Source: Paenibacillus sonchi (GTDB taxonomy: Bacteria; Bacillota; Bacilli; Paenibacillales; Paenibacillaceae). From it: DNA of 64,000 nucleotides. The stretch spans positions 5,146,001 through 5,210,000 of the forward strand of contig NZ_CP068595.1 in assembly GCF_016772475.1 (NCBI RefSeq), read 5' to 3'. The first letter of the stretch is position 1, and each line of letters starts with the position of its first letter. The notes below the pieces were generated by a model that had not been told where the DNA came from, did not search any database, and saw only the letters and a program-made list of their open reading frames with translations. Of this stretch, positions 44,268 to 53,624 are shown one piece after another. The translations under genes and the position numbers were made by a program.

Positions 44268-45701
44268 ATGAAAAACAGAACTTTTATATCATTGGTCTCG
44301 TTATCCCTGATCACTGCATGCAGCAGCAATACTCCGGAATTCCGTAATGTCTCCGTTCATGATCCGTCTGTAATCAAGGTTGCTGAAACTTATTATGTGT
44401 TCGGCTCCCACCTGGCCTCCGCCAAATCCAAAGATCTGATGTCCTGGACCCGGCTCTCTTCAGGTGTGGACGACGGGAATGTGCTTATCCCCAACGTAAC
44501 TGAGGAATTAAGCGAAACCCTTAGCTGGGCCCAGTCTGACACGCTGTGGGCGCCTGATGTCATTCAGCTCTCTGACGGAAAATTCTATATGTATTATGAT
44601 GCCTGCAGAGGAGATTCCCCGCTGTCGGCGATGGGGATTGCTGTTTCCGACAAGATTGAAGGGCCGTACAAGGACAAGGGAATTATTCTCAGATCCGGCA
44701 TGGCTGGCACCGGGGATGACGGAGAAATATATGATGCCGCAGTGAAGCCGAATGTGGTGGACCCTGATGTGTTTTTTGATAAGGGCGGCAAGCTGTGGAT
44801 GGTCTACGGCTCCTATTCCGGGGGGATTTTTATTCTTGGGCTGGACCCGAGGACAGGGTTCCCGCTGCCGGATCAGGGTTATGGCAAGAAGCTGCTTGGC
44901 GGCAACCATGCGAGGATTGAAGGCCCGTATATGCTGTACAGTCCTGAAACCGGTTACTACTATTTGTTCCTTTCTTATGGCGGACTTGATGCGAACGGCG
45001 GATATAATATCCGTGTTGCCCGCTCCAAGAATCCGGATGGGCCGTTCGAAGACTCGGAAGGCAAAGCTATGATCGATGCGCAAGGCACACCAGGTAAACT
45101 GTTCGATGATCCGGCGTACTCTCCATACGGAATGAAGCTGATGGGCAGCTTCCAATTCATGAATACAGAGGATGACCCGGAGGCCAGCGGTACAGGATAT
45201 GTCTCCCCAGGCCACAATTCGGCCTATTACGATGATAAGAGCGGACAATATTATCTTATTTTCCATACCCGTTTTCCAGACAGGGGAGAGGAGCATGAAG
45301 TGCGTGTTCATCAAATGTTCATGAATAAGGAAGGATGGCCGGTTGTCGCTCCGCACCGCTACAGCGGGGATAAAATCGGAAAGTACACGGCTAAGGAAAT
45401 CAGCGGCGGGTATGCCTTCATTAATCACGGCAAGGATATCACGGCTGACATTGCGGGATCAGAGCCAATTGAACTCACCGTTGACGGGAAGATCACGGGT
45501 GCGGTTGCCGGAACCTGGAAGCTGGCCGGGGATCATTCAGCTGAGCTGACTATTGACGGAGTCATGTACAGCGGAGTATTCCTGCGGGAATGGAGTGAAG
45601 CCGCCGGCAGTCAGGTAATGACATTTACAGCAGCTTCGGCAGAAGGTGTCTCTCTGGGGAAGCCAAGAGTAGGAAATTATACAATGTCAAAAAATGCGTA
45701 G
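44268..45701 (+). CDS. Glycoside hydrolase family 43, arabinan endo-1,5-alpha-L-arabinosidase-like lipoprotein
   Basis: A 477-residue protein with an export signal and a probable lipobox (ITAC, Cys near residue 18). The five-bladed propeller of GH43 shows the catalytic base in VHDPSV, the middle Asp in VVDPDVFF and the acid Glu in RIEGPYM. SNTPEFRNVSVHDPSVIKV and the later segments fit the arabinanase subfamily, and the C-terminal 100 residues form a beta domain as in two-domain arabinanases. It would cut arabinan outside the cell. It is transcribed alone from its own promoter, with AAGGAGGTTG as ribosome site. Confidence 0.85.
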   Translation: MKNRTFISLVSLSLITACSSNTPEFRNVSVHDPSVIKVAETYYVFGSHLASAKSKDLMSWTRLSSGVDDGNVLIPNVTEELSETLSWAQSDTLWAPDVIQLSDGKFYMYYDACRGDSPLSAMGIAVSDKIEGPYKDKGIILRSGMAGTGDDGEIYDAAVKPNVVDPDVFFDKGGKLWMVYGSYSGGIFILGLDPRTGFPLPDQGYGKKLLGGNHARIEGPYMLYSPETGYYYLFLSYGGLDANGGYNIRVARSKNPDGPFEDSEGKAMIDAQGTPGKLFDDPAYSPYGMKLMGSFQFMNTEDDPEASGTGYVSPGHNSAYYDDKSGQYYLIFHTRFPDRGEEHEVRVHQMFMNKEGWPVVAPHRYSGDKIGKYTAKEISGGYAFINHGKDITADIAGSEPIELTVDGKITGAVAGTWKLAGDHSAELTIDGVMYSGVFLREWSEAAGSQVMTFTAASAEGVSLGKPRVGNYTMSKNA

Positions 45702-45740
45702 ATCCTGGATGCCTCCGAGGATATAAGCGATGCAGGAGGA

Positions 45741-45787
45741 TGGGGCTCCATCCGCGGATTGAAGCGGACTGAGGAGCCCTTATTTTG
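45741..45787. terminator. Terminator between the GH43 gene and fabF
   Basis: GGGCTCC pairs with GGAGCCC, with an inner CCGC/GCGG stem, followed by TTATTTT. It lies between two convergent genes. Confidence 0.65.
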
Positions 45788-45817
45788 CCCAAAATCTTGT
45801 TTTTTCGCCTTGTCTGT

Positions 45818-47059
45818 TTATCCTTCTGTATACTTCCGCAGCACAATAACAGCATTATGGCCGCCGAAGCCAAAGGAATTGCTGATCCCGAGGTTAATGT
45901 CCGCCTGGCGGGCGGTGTTCGGCACATAATCCAGGTCACATTCTTCATCCGGCTCCTCCAGATTAATAGTAGGAGGGATGATGCCTTCTTGAATACTCTT
46001 AACCAGGGCGATGGCTTCCAGGCCCCCTGCTCCACCCAGGGCATGTCCGGTCATAGATTTATTGGCTGTTACGGGAATCCGGTAGGCCTGGTCTCCGAAC
46101 AGTTTTTTGATCGCCTGTGTCTCGGACCGGTCACCGACAAGCGTGCTCGTGGCATGGGCGCTGATCACATCCACTTCCCCCGGCGTCACCCCAGCCTCAT
46201 TCAATGCGAGTTTCATCGCCTGATAGGCTCCGATACCTTCCGGATGGGTTGCTACCATATGGTAGGCATCCGAGCTGGCGCCATAGCCGGTTACCTCACC
46301 GTAAATTACGGCATTCCGCCGCACAGCATGGGATAATGCCTCCAGAATGACTATGCCGCTGCCTTCCCCGATAACAAATCCGTCACGGTTCATATCAAAA
46401 GGGCGGCTTGCCTTGTGCGGGTTGTCATTGTTCGTAGACAGTGCAGTCGCATTTCCAAAGCTGGCCAGCGATATTTCGGTAATGGCCGCTTCGGCCCCTC
46501 CGGCAATCACCACATCGGCACCGCCGTAGCGGATCAGCCGGAACGCTTCGCCAATTGCCGTATTGCCAATGGAGCAGGCAGTCACCGGAGAGAGTGTAGG
46601 GCCGAGCGCCCCCAGCTTGATGCTGATCACCGCTGCGGCCATATTGGAGATGAGCATCGGGATCAGCGTGGGGCTGATCCTTTCCGGTCCGCGGGAGCGC
46701 AGCACATCATTTTGCTCCATCAAGGTCTGAATCCCTCCGACCCCGGAGCCTACATACACGCCCAGACGTTCGCGGTTAATTTTGTCCAACCGGAGCCCGG
46801 ACTGGGCCCACGCATCTTCTGCAGCAGCTAATGCGAATTGGCTGAACCGGTCCATCCGCCGGGCCTCCTTGCGGCCGAACCGGCCCTCAGAATCGAAATC
46901 CTGTACAGCTCCGGCGATTTTTGCCTTGAAATGTGTGGTATCGAATGTGGTAATGGGAGAGATCCCTGATTCACCTGCAACCAAGCGGCTCCAGAATTGA
47001 TTTACTGTATTGCCGAGCGGCGAGGTTAAGCCCATGCCGGTAATCACAACGCGTTCCAT
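45818..47059 (-). CDS. fabF: Beta-ketoacyl-ACP synthase II
   Basis: About 413 residues from the ATG at 47059, which follows AAGGAGG by 7 bases. Thiolase fold with the full Cys-His-His triad: Cys in VTACSIGNTAIGEA, His in SAHATSTLVGDRSE and His in KSMTGHALGGAGG. FabF condenses malonyl-ACP with acyl-ACP in fatty acid elongation. It stands apart from other fab genes and its partner fabH, so it may be an extra copy or one used for a special lipid; the usual fabHF pair cannot be checked here. Confidence 0.9.
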   Translation of the reverse strand: MERVVITGMGLTSPLGNTVNQFWSRLVAGESGISPITTFDTTHFKAKIAGAVQDFDSEGRFGRKEARRMDRFSQFALAAAEDAWAQSGLRLDKINRERLGVYVGSGVGGIQTLMEQNDVLRSRGPERISPTLIPMLISNMAAAVISIKLGALGPTLSPVTACSIGNTAIGEAFRLIRYGGADVVIAGGAEAAITEISLASFGNATALSTNNDNPHKASRPFDMNRDGFVIGEGSGIVILEALSHAVRRNAVIYGEVTGYGASSDAYHMVATHPEGIGAYQAMKLALNEAGVTPGEVDVISAHATSTLVGDRSETQAIKKLFGDQAYRIPVTANKSMTGHALGGAGGLEAIALVKSIQEGIIPPTINLEEPDEECDLDYVPNTARQADINLGISNSFGFGGHNAVIVLRKYTEG

Positions 47060-47222
47060 AATTATCCTCCTTAACATGTATATGAAGCCAGTATTCTTGA
47101 CTCCGAATGCAGTTTGTTTACGTGTTTATTTTTCCACTTAATTTATCCTATTACAAGTTGTCGTTTATCATAGTATAATTACTACTATTCTAAACATCGG
47201 ATCAGAAAGAGGCGTATAGATT

Positions 47223-48071
47223 ATGTCTACCCAGACAAGGCTTCAGGCGTTATCGGATTTTTTAAAAGCCCGGCGTGCAGCGATTTCTCCAGCTTCCGCC
47301 GGATTGCCCCAGGGCACGCGCAGGCGGACACCGGGCTTGCGGAGGGAAGAGGTGGCACAGCTGGCCGGAGTGAGCAATACCTGGTACACCTGGCTGGAGC
47401 AAGGCCGGGATATTAAGGTATCGCCATCTGTCCTGGATTGTATTGCTGGCGCATTGCAGCTGACCAAAGATGAACGCAGCTATTTATTTGCCCTTGCGCT
47501 GGAGAACGGGTCCGGGGCGGCTCCTTATCCGCCCCAGGCGGAGCACTCCGTAATCAATTCTTCCCTGCAGAAAATCCTCCACGAGCTGACCAACTGCCCG
47601 ACCATTATTTCCGACCGCCGCTGCAACATTGTAGGCTGGAATGACGCTGCGGCGCATGTTTTTTTGGATTTCGCCAAGCTGCCGCCGGAGGAGCGGAATA
47701 TGATCTCCCTATTGTTCGTGCGGAAGGAGTTCAAGCGCCTGGCTGTGAACTGGCAGCAGTTCGTCAGAGGATATCTATCCATATTTCGGGCCTATTACGG
47801 CCAATATGTGGAGGATCGCTGGTATGATGACTTCATCGCAGAGATGAAGGAGCGGCATCCGGAGTTCCATCCGCTGTGGGAGGAGAGCCGGGTCAGTTCT
47901 GCCCCGGATGTGGTCCTTGAATTCCGTCATGCCAAAGCAGGAAAAATGCTGTTCCATTTGACCTCGCTTCAAGTTCACGGCAGTACGGATCTGCGGTGCA
48001 GCATCTATACCCCGGCAGGGGATTCCAATACCGAAGCCAAGCTCAGGCAGCTGATGGAACAGCAGGTTTAG
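47223..48071 (+). CDS. MmyB-like transcriptional regulator (XRE family)
   Basis: A 282-residue protein. The N-terminal Xre helix-turn-helix is TPGLRREEVAQLAGVSNTWY with the family sequence WLEQGRDIKVSPSVLDCIAG. The remaining 190 residues form the MmyB ligand-binding domain of PAS type (FLDFAKLPPEERNM, then RAYYGQYVEDRWYDDFI). In other species this domain binds small lipids. It lies 118 bases before the citrate synthase gene in the same direction and may control it. The start ATG lies after an A/G-rich stretch. Confidence 0.85.
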   Translation: MSTQTRLQALSDFLKARRAAISPASAGLPQGTRRRTPGLRREEVAQLAGVSNTWYTWLEQGRDIKVSPSVLDCIAGALQLTKDERSYLFALALENGSGAAPYPPQAEHSVINSSLQKILHELTNCPTIISDRRCNIVGWNDAAAHVFLDFAKLPPEERNMISLLFVRKEFKRLAVNWQQFVRGYLSIFRAYYGQYVEDRWYDDFIAEMKERHPEFHPLWEESRVSSAPDVVLEFRHAKAGKMLFHLTSLQVHGSTDLRCSIYTPAGDSNTEAKLRQLMEQQV

Positions 48072-48189
48072 GGCCAATAAAAATTATTTATGTATTCATA
48101 AAAAACTATAAATATGCAATATTGAATTTGACGTTTATACTCCTAATATGATGATTACTTCTATGGAATCGGAAAAGGAGCTCAAAATA

Positions 48190-49293
48190 ATGGCAAAAGT
48201 GACCGGATTAGAAGGCGTAGTTGCAGGAGAAACCGACATCGGATTGGTCGATGGGGAGAGGGGGTATCTGGTATACCGGGGGTATTGGGCTAAAGAGCTT
48301 GCAGTGACACGTTGCTACGAAGAAGTGGCCTTTTTACTGTGGAACGGGTACTTGCCATCAGCGGTGGAGCTGGAGCAGTTGAAGAACGAAATGGCCGCCT
48401 CCCGTAAGCTGCCTGAGTATATCCGGCGGATCATTGAACTGCTGCCCGCTTCCGTTCCGATGATGCTGGTGCTGCAAAGTACGGTTGCCGCCCTGGGAGA
48501 ACAGGGGAATACTGCTTGGCCGCCGGCACAAAGGGAGGCGGTAAGACTTGCAGCTATCCTGCCGACCATTATTGCTTACAGATACCGTACACTGAACGGC
48601 TTAACACCTCTGGAACCGTTGCCGGAACTAGGCCATGCCGCCAATTACTTATACATGCTGACCGGAGAAAAACCAACGGAGGCCCATGTGAAGGCACTCA
48701 GTGCTTATCAGATTTTGTGCATGGAGCACGGCATGAATGCTTCAACCTTCGCTGCCCGCGTGGTGCTGTCTACCGAATCGGATATGTATGCATCAGTCGC
48801 CGGAGCGATCGGAGCGATGAAAGGCCCGCTGCACGGCGGAGCGCCTTATGAGGTGATCTCCATGCTTGAGGCTATCGGAAGCAAGGAGCGGGCAGAGCCG
48901 TGGCTGCGCAATGCTCTGGAGAACGGAAACAAGCTTATGGGCTTCGGCCACCGGATCTATAAGACCAAAGATCCGCGCGCAGAAGCGCTTCAGATTGCAA
49001 CACAGGAAATGATCGGTACAGATCCTTCCTTTGATCTGGCACTGCATGTGGAGGCTGCTGCTATCCGTCTCCTTGAAGAATATAAGCCTGGACGCCGGCT
49101 GTTCACCAATGTCGAATTTTATGCCGCCGCTATTCTGAAGGCACTTGAGCTTTCGCCTGATATTTTCACACCTACCTTCACTGCCGGCAGAATCATCGGC
49201 TGGACCGCTCATATTATGGAACAGGCCGCCAATAACCGGATTTTCCGTCCGCAATCCATCTACACGGGAGCTATGCCCCGGAATGAATTCTAG
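48190..49293 (+). CDS. citA: Citrate synthase paralogue (CitA-like)
   Basis: About 367 residues from ATG 48190 behind AAAAGGAG; an upstream in-frame ATG at 48148 lacks a site. It has the two catalytic His, H180 in MEHGMNAS and H254 in GFGHRIYKT, but the catalytic Asp of the N-V-D-F-Y motif is Glu309 (NVEFYAAA). Small citrate synthases of the CitA type differ from CitZ in this way to my knowledge, so activity may be low or on another acyl-CoA (2-methylcitrate). The upstream MmyB-like gene may be its regulator. A hairpin terminator follows. Confidence 0.85.
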   Translation: MAKVTGLEGVVAGETDIGLVDGERGYLVYRGYWAKELAVTRCYEEVAFLLWNGYLPSAVELEQLKNEMAASRKLPEYIRRIIELLPASVPMMLVLQSTVAALGEQGNTAWPPAQREAVRLAAILPTIIAYRYRTLNGLTPLEPLPELGHAANYLYMLTGEKPTEAHVKALSAYQILCMEHGMNASTFAARVVLSTESDMYASVAGAIGAMKGPLHGGAPYEVISMLEAIGSKERAEPWLRNALENGNKLMGFGHRIYKTKDPRAEALQIATQEMIGTDPSFDLALHVEAAAIRLLEEYKPGRRLFTNVEFYAAAILKALELSPDIFTPTFTAGRIIGWTAHIMEQAANNRIFRPQSIYTGAMPRNEF

Positions 49294-49315
49294 GAAGCTT
49301 AATTTACTATTCATA

Positions 49316-49353
49316 AAAACATCCCCGTCCGGCAAGCGGACGGGGATGTTTGA
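49316..49353. terminator. Strong hairpin after citA
   Basis: AACATCCCCGTCCG pairs with CGGACGGGGATGTT around a 5-base loop. The T run is short on the plus strand and better on the minus strand (TTTTT), so it probably serves both directions. Confidence 0.75.
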
Positions 49354-49401
49354 GCGGAGGAATGATAATGAGAGAGTATGAGGGGGATACTCTGCGTTCT
49401 C

Positions 49402-49689
49402 TTAGAAATCGGATGTTGCAATTTCAATCGTGCCGAAGACTGCACCGGCAGCTGTGCTCAGAAGAGCGGCAACCTGCAAAGCGTTAACGGTAATTGTGAG
49501 ACTGTTCAATCCAGGAATAACATAAGTTACGGTTGGCGCATTGACCCGGTAAATGACAAGATTCACAGGGAATGCCGATGCATTGTTTACAGTTACAGAA
49601 CCGTTAAGAATGCCATCCAGATTCTCGTAGTAGGATTTACCTACAGAGGGTGCCAGGTTGAAGAATTGTTGCGGTAACAAGATAGCCAT
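49402..49689 (-). CDS. Small beta-rich Cys-free protein, possibly related to endospore appendage (Ena-like) subunits
   Basis: A 95-residue protein without Cys, signal peptide or membrane helix. The sequence is made of alternating short strands: SVTVNNASAFPVNLVIYRV, PTVTYVIPGLNSLTITVN and AGAVFGTIEIATSDF. This is the jelly-roll-like pattern of the small self-assembling proteins that build Bacillus endospore appendages (DUF3992) and similar spore surface subunits. The resemblance is by eye only, and the Cys-rich N-terminal connector of Ena1 proteins is missing. GGAGGTCG lies upstream. It stands alone on the minus strand. Confidence 0.45.
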   Translation of the reverse strand: MAILLPQQFFNLAPSVGKSYYENLDGILNGSVTVNNASAFPVNLVIYRVNAPTVTYVIPGLNSLTITVNALQVAALLSTAAGAVFGTIEIATSDF

Positions 49690-49857
49690 GGTAACGACCT
49701 CCTTTTCATTTGATAGAATATTCTATTCGGTTACTCTATGATTGCTTTGACAAATATCATAGGAGATTAGCACAATTTAATAGCATACAGGCAGGCATCC
49801 GGAAGCTTGTAATATGTTACACTGGAAGTAATTCTGTAAATAGTAAGGAGAATCTAG

Positions 49858-50634
49858 ATGACTAAGCTGGTGTCCTGGAATGTGAATGGGCTGAGAGCCT
49901 GCGTTAGCAAAGGCTTTATGAATTACTTCAAAGAGGCTGCGGCAGATATTTTTTGTGTGCAGGAGACTAAGCTTCAGGAGGGGCAGATTCTTCTGGATCT
50001 GGGAGAAGCGTATGAACAGTACTGGAATTATGCGGTGAAAAAAGGGTATTCGGGAACGGCTGTTTTCACAAAAATTAAGCCGCTCTCCGTAAGATACGGG
50101 ATGGAAGTGGATTCGGAGCCTGAGGGGCGGATGATTACCCTGGAATTCGCCGATTTCTATCTGGTCAATGTCTATACTCCGAACGCGAAACGCGATTTGA
50201 CGAGACTGGATTACAGAATGGAATGGGAGGACCGCTTCCGCAGCTACCTGCAGGAGCTGGATAAGCGCAAACCTGTGCTGGTCTGCGGAGATTTGAATGT
50301 GGCCCACCAGGAGATCGATCTGAAGAATGCCAAGGCCAACCGTGGCAATTCAGGCTTCACGGATGAAGAGCGGGGAAGGATGACCGAACTCCTGGAGTCA
50401 GGCTTCATTGATTCGTTCAGACATTTGCACCCCGATCAGGAAGGGGCTTATACCTGGTGGTCCTATATGCCGAAGATCAGGGAGCGGAACGTGGGCTGGC
50501 GCATTGACTACTTCCTGGCCTCATCGCGTCTCGCACCGCAGCTTAAGATGGCGGGAATCGAGTGCAATGTAATGGGCAGCGATCATTGTCCGGTGGTTTT
50601 GCAGCTTGAGGATATACCGCAATTATCTGTGTAA
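49858..50634 (+). CDS. exoA: Exodeoxyribonuclease III
   Basis: A 258-residue enzyme. It shows the full AP endonuclease/exonuclease site: SWNVNGLRA, QETKLQEG (metal Glu), GDLNVAHQEIDLKNAK (Asp/Asn), WWSYMPKIRERNVGWRIDYF and GSDHCPVVL (catalytic His). It repairs abasic sites and blocked 3' ends. AAGGAG precedes the ATG. Confidence 0.95.
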   Translation: MTKLVSWNVNGLRACVSKGFMNYFKEAAADIFCVQETKLQEGQILLDLGEAYEQYWNYAVKKGYSGTAVFTKIKPLSVRYGMEVDSEPEGRMITLEFADFYLVNVYTPNAKRDLTRLDYRMEWEDRFRSYLQELDKRKPVLVCGDLNVAHQEIDLKNAKANRGNSGFTDEERGRMTELLESGFIDSFRHLHPDQEGAYTWWSYMPKIRERNVGWRIDYFLASSRLAPQLKMAGIECNVMGSDHCPVVLQLEDIPQLSV

Positions 50635-50645
50635 ATTGATAAAAA

Positions 50646-50692
50646 AGAGGACCATGCAACCCGTAAAACGGTGCATGGTCCTTTGCATTTCC
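50646..50692. terminator. Bidirectional terminator between exoA and the serine hydrolase gene
   Basis: AGGACCATGCA pairs with TGCATGGTCCT. On the minus strand six T follow at once; on the plus strand the T run is short. Confidence 0.8.
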
Positions 50693-50706
50693 GCTGCTGT
50701 CTCATC

Positions 50707-52173
50707 CTATGCCAAGCGGCCAACGAATTCTGCTTCCAAATCCTCAGCGGACATGGAAACATTAAACTGCTGTTTAAGGACAATGGTAGCTTCTCTGACA
50801 GCCACTTCAAAAGTAAGACAGAAGGGAGTTTCCACGAGCAGCAGAGTCATCTGGAGTTTATTCTCATCCGTCCAGGTGAAGCTTGCCATGATCAGGTTAT
50901 TATTGTGATCCAATATTTTGGCAGAGCTTTCTGCCCATTCGCCCCTGCCAAGCGTGACCGTCTGTTCACCGTACTTGCCTTGTAAGGTTAACACAGCCTC
51001 AGTAGCGGTAAAAGAAAGCGCCAGGGAAGCGAGTTGCTGCGGATGATCTTTCAACCGGTATACTTTTCCGTTCAGGACTTCCTCAAGCGCTGAAGCCTTC
51101 TGCAGCTGCACAGGCTGTATGCTAAAATGGGCAAGGAGCTGAGCAAGCTCCGCATGTGCAGCGGGATCACTCTCCACAGCCTCCGGTTCCATGCTCATGC
51201 CAGGAAGCAGAATATCCCATACTCCGTTTATAATACTCTGCATGTCGCTGCTGCCGCTGGTTATGGCAACTACAGCATCCTGTTCCGGCATGACAATGCA
51301 GAACTGGCCAAAAGCTCCGTCACCACGGTATGCATTATGGCGGCATCTCCAGAACTGGTAGCCATAGCCCTTAGACCAATCGCTGCTGCTTGCCCCCGGG
51401 CTGCCGTCATTATTGTCGATTTGCTTGGAGGCAGCGGCGGCCACCCATTCTTTGGGCAGCAGCTGCCGGTTATTCCACACACCCTGCTGCAAATACAGCT
51501 GACCAAATGCTGCAATATCTTCGGTAGTGACACTTAATCCAAATCCGCCTTTATTGACTCCGCGGGGACAGGATTCCCAGGCCGGATTATGGATGCCCAG
51601 AGGTGCAAACAAGCGGGGTTCCAGGTATTCGAGCAAAGTGAGACCGCTTACTTGTTGCAGGATAGCAGACAGCATATACGTAGCACCAGTGTTGTAAAGG
51701 AAATGGGTCCCCGGTGTCTTCCCGACCGGAAGCTGCAGGAACGCTCTGACCCAGTTGCCGTCTTCGCTGTTCACCATATATGGGGTGGTATCCTCCGTAT
51801 GGCCGGTTCCCATCATCAGCAGGTGGCTGATATTCATGTTTGCGAGATGGGGACTGATGTCGGCTGGCGCATCTTCAGGAAAAAAGGCCACCACTTTATC
51901 TTCCACCGTCAAAAGCCCCTCTGCCACCGCCAGGCCTATAGCTGTCGAGGTGAAGCTTTTGCTGAGTGAAAACAATGAATGCGGCAGCTCCGGCCGATAT
52001 GGTGACCACCAGGCTTCCGCTACGACAGACCCATGGCGCAGCAGCATGAAGCTGTGCAGCCCCAATCGCTGTTCCTCCATGTGCTTGAGAAAAGCAGAAA
52101 TGGCTGCTGACGAAATCCCTTGCGCTTCCGGCAGGCTTCTTGGCAATGGTCTGGTAATTAGCATATTTTCCAT
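50707..52173 (-). CDS. Serine hydrolase of the beta-lactamase/penicillin-binding class C family
   Basis: About 488 residues from ATG 52173 behind AAGGGAGAA; a GTG at 52179 is the alternative. The catalytic SxxK motif is SLSK in HSLFSLSKSFTS, and the YxN-type motif is YNTG in HFLYNTGATYM. The N-terminal 350 residues are the hydrolase domain and the last 100 or so are a lipocalin-like beta region. It has no signal peptide, so it acts in the cytosol as an esterase or peptidase rather than in resistance. Read alone, against exoA. Confidence 0.85.
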   Translation of the reverse strand: MENMLITRPLPRSLPEAQGISSAAISAFLKHMEEQRLGLHSFMLLRHGSVVAEAWWSPYRPELPHSLFSLSKSFTSTAIGLAVAEGLLTVEDKVVAFFPEDAPADISPHLANMNISHLLMMGTGHTEDTTPYMVNSEDGNWVRAFLQLPVGKTPGTHFLYNTGATYMLSAILQQVSGLTLLEYLEPRLFAPLGIHNPAWESCPRGVNKGGFGLSVTTEDIAAFGQLYLQQGVWNNRQLLPKEWVAAAASKQIDNNDGSPGASSSDWSKGYGYQFWRCRHNAYRGDGAFGQFCIVMPEQDAVVAITSGSSDMQSIINGVWDILLPGMSMEPEAVESDPAAHAELAQLLAHFSIQPVQLQKASALEEVLNGKVYRLKDHPQQLASLALSFTATEAVLTLQGKYGEQTVTLGRGEWAESSAKILDHNNNLIMASFTWTDENKLQMTLLLVETPFCLTFEVAVREATIVLKQQFNVSMSAEDLEAEFVGRLA

Positions 52174-52239
52174 AATCACTTCTCCCTTGATAGCAAGTAT
52201 AAGAACTAGATCTACTATATTATACCAGCACCGGACATG

Positions 52240-52269
52240 GAAAAGGGAGCCTTCATGAGGCTCCCTTTC
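52240..52269 (-). terminator. Terminator of the VanZ-RDD gene
   Basis: AAAGGGAGCC pairs with GGCTCCCTTT around a short loop. On the minus strand it lies just past the stop of the VanZ-RDD gene, with four T at its edge. Confidence 0.7.
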
Positions 52270-52272
52270 AGC

Positions 52273-53406
52273 TTAGATGGAATCCTCCACAAGATTCTCT
52301 GCTGATGTCTGCTGCTTGCCGGGCCAGGTAATCCGGTTTTGCGTCTTGCTCAATTGTTCATACAGCAGCACCGGATTTCGCTTGAAGATGCGGATGATGA
52401 GGTGAACGAGGAACATAAAGTCCAGAAGCATTACCAGGCTGTACGGTATTCCTGTCCATGGACTGGGCAGGCTGGTCAGCGTGGAAGGTGTAGTCAGAAA
52501 GACATTTGCTCCGATCAGAACCCCGTACTGCAGAACATATCTTACGATCAGGCCCCATAAGCGGCTGCGGCCGTCTTGACTGCTGATGCTGATGCGCACG
52601 ACCCACTTGCCGAAGGTCCGCCCGCCCGTACAACAGGGCAGCAGAACAAAATACACAGCTGTCGCAATCCAGTAAGCCCCTTGCAGCCCCCACGAATGAA
52701 GCGTCAGGAACGGTATCATCCAGATGGGCAGGTCCAGCATCCAGGCAATGCCTCTGCGTGTATACGTGACTCTTTTGGCAGAGTAGTCCACCTTGGAGTC
52801 AAGCTGTTCGATACGCGGCAGCAGTGCGGAGATCCAGAGCGCGATCCGGTAACCTAAAATTCCCCCAAGGGTGTTGGTAATCAAGTCGTCAACATCGAAG
52901 ATCCGGTAAGGGTGGTCAAAAAATCCGTATATCCCTGTAATCTGTGTCACCTCGAAGAGCAGGGAAAGCCCAAAGGAGAGCAGGATGCACACCACCCACC
53001 GTGTCCGGAAATAATAGCCCAAGAACAAGCCGAACGGAACAGTCAGCACCACGTTGAACGCAGCCAGAAGGAAATCAGGCTGACGGAAAATACTGAAATA
53101 CGAAAGGAAATTCCCCGGATCGATATTGGAATTCCGTCTGATTTCCTGGATGAATTGCAGCGGGACATGCTGAATAATACTGCCGACAGGCGCTGCATTG
53201 TGCCTTGAAGCCGGCATCGGAAGCATAATCAGATAGAAGGCGTTCAGCAAATAGAGCAGCAGCAGATACAGGACAACCGCCCGAACCTTGTTGATATAGC
53301 CATGCCGCCTGTATTGAACCACAAGGAAGGGAAGTGTGAACACGAGAGCTGCCACCGGAAAAGACATGAATGCATATGAGATTGGGAAAAGATAGGATTG
53401 AAACAT
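52273..53406 (-). CDS. VanZ-RDD fusion membrane protein
   Basis: A 377-residue membrane protein. The N-terminal half (about residues 1-200) is a VanZ-like domain of four or five helices with NVVLTVPFGLFLGYYF, LLFEVTQ and RIFDVDDLITNTLGGILGY. The C-terminal half (about 215-350) is an RDD domain: RRGIAWMLDLPIW, then GGRTFGKWVVRISI and further helices. VanZ domains are linked to teicoplanin resistance and other envelope tasks; RDD to ion or lipid movement. The fusion occurs in Bacillales but its function is unknown. A weak ribosome site lies before the ATG. Confidence 0.82.
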   Translation of the reverse strand: MFQSYLFPISYAFMSFPVAALVFTLPFLVVQYRRHGYINKVRAVVLYLLLLYLLNAFYLIMLPMPASRHNAAPVGSIIQHVPLQFIQEIRRNSNIDPGNFLSYFSIFRQPDFLLAAFNVVLTVPFGLFLGYYFRTRWVVCILLSFGLSLLFEVTQITGIYGFFDHPYRIFDVDDLITNTLGGILGYRIALWISALLPRIEQLDSKVDYSAKRVTYTRRGIAWMLDLPIWMIPFLTLHSWGLQGAYWIATAVYFVLLPCCTGGRTFGKWVVRISISSQDGRSRLWGLIVRYVLQYGVLIGANVFLTTPSTLTSLPSPWTGIPYSLVMLLDFMFLVHLIIRIFKRNPVLLYEQLSKTQNRITWPGKQQTSAENLVEDSI

Positions 53407-53624
53407 GGTCCACCTGCCGTGAATGAGATAATTGTTGCAAATATTGAGCTTCAGGTGATCCTTGCTTCGCGCCGCAGACCCCTTCTGGGAGTTAGACGAT
53501 GCTTATCGCCGGAATCACTGCAAAACAGCACAATTCTCACATTATAATGTTCATAGAACCGGAGTGCAACTAATGATTTGGACCGATCCGGCATACATAT
53601 GTCAGGAGAGGAGCGTGAAGCAGT

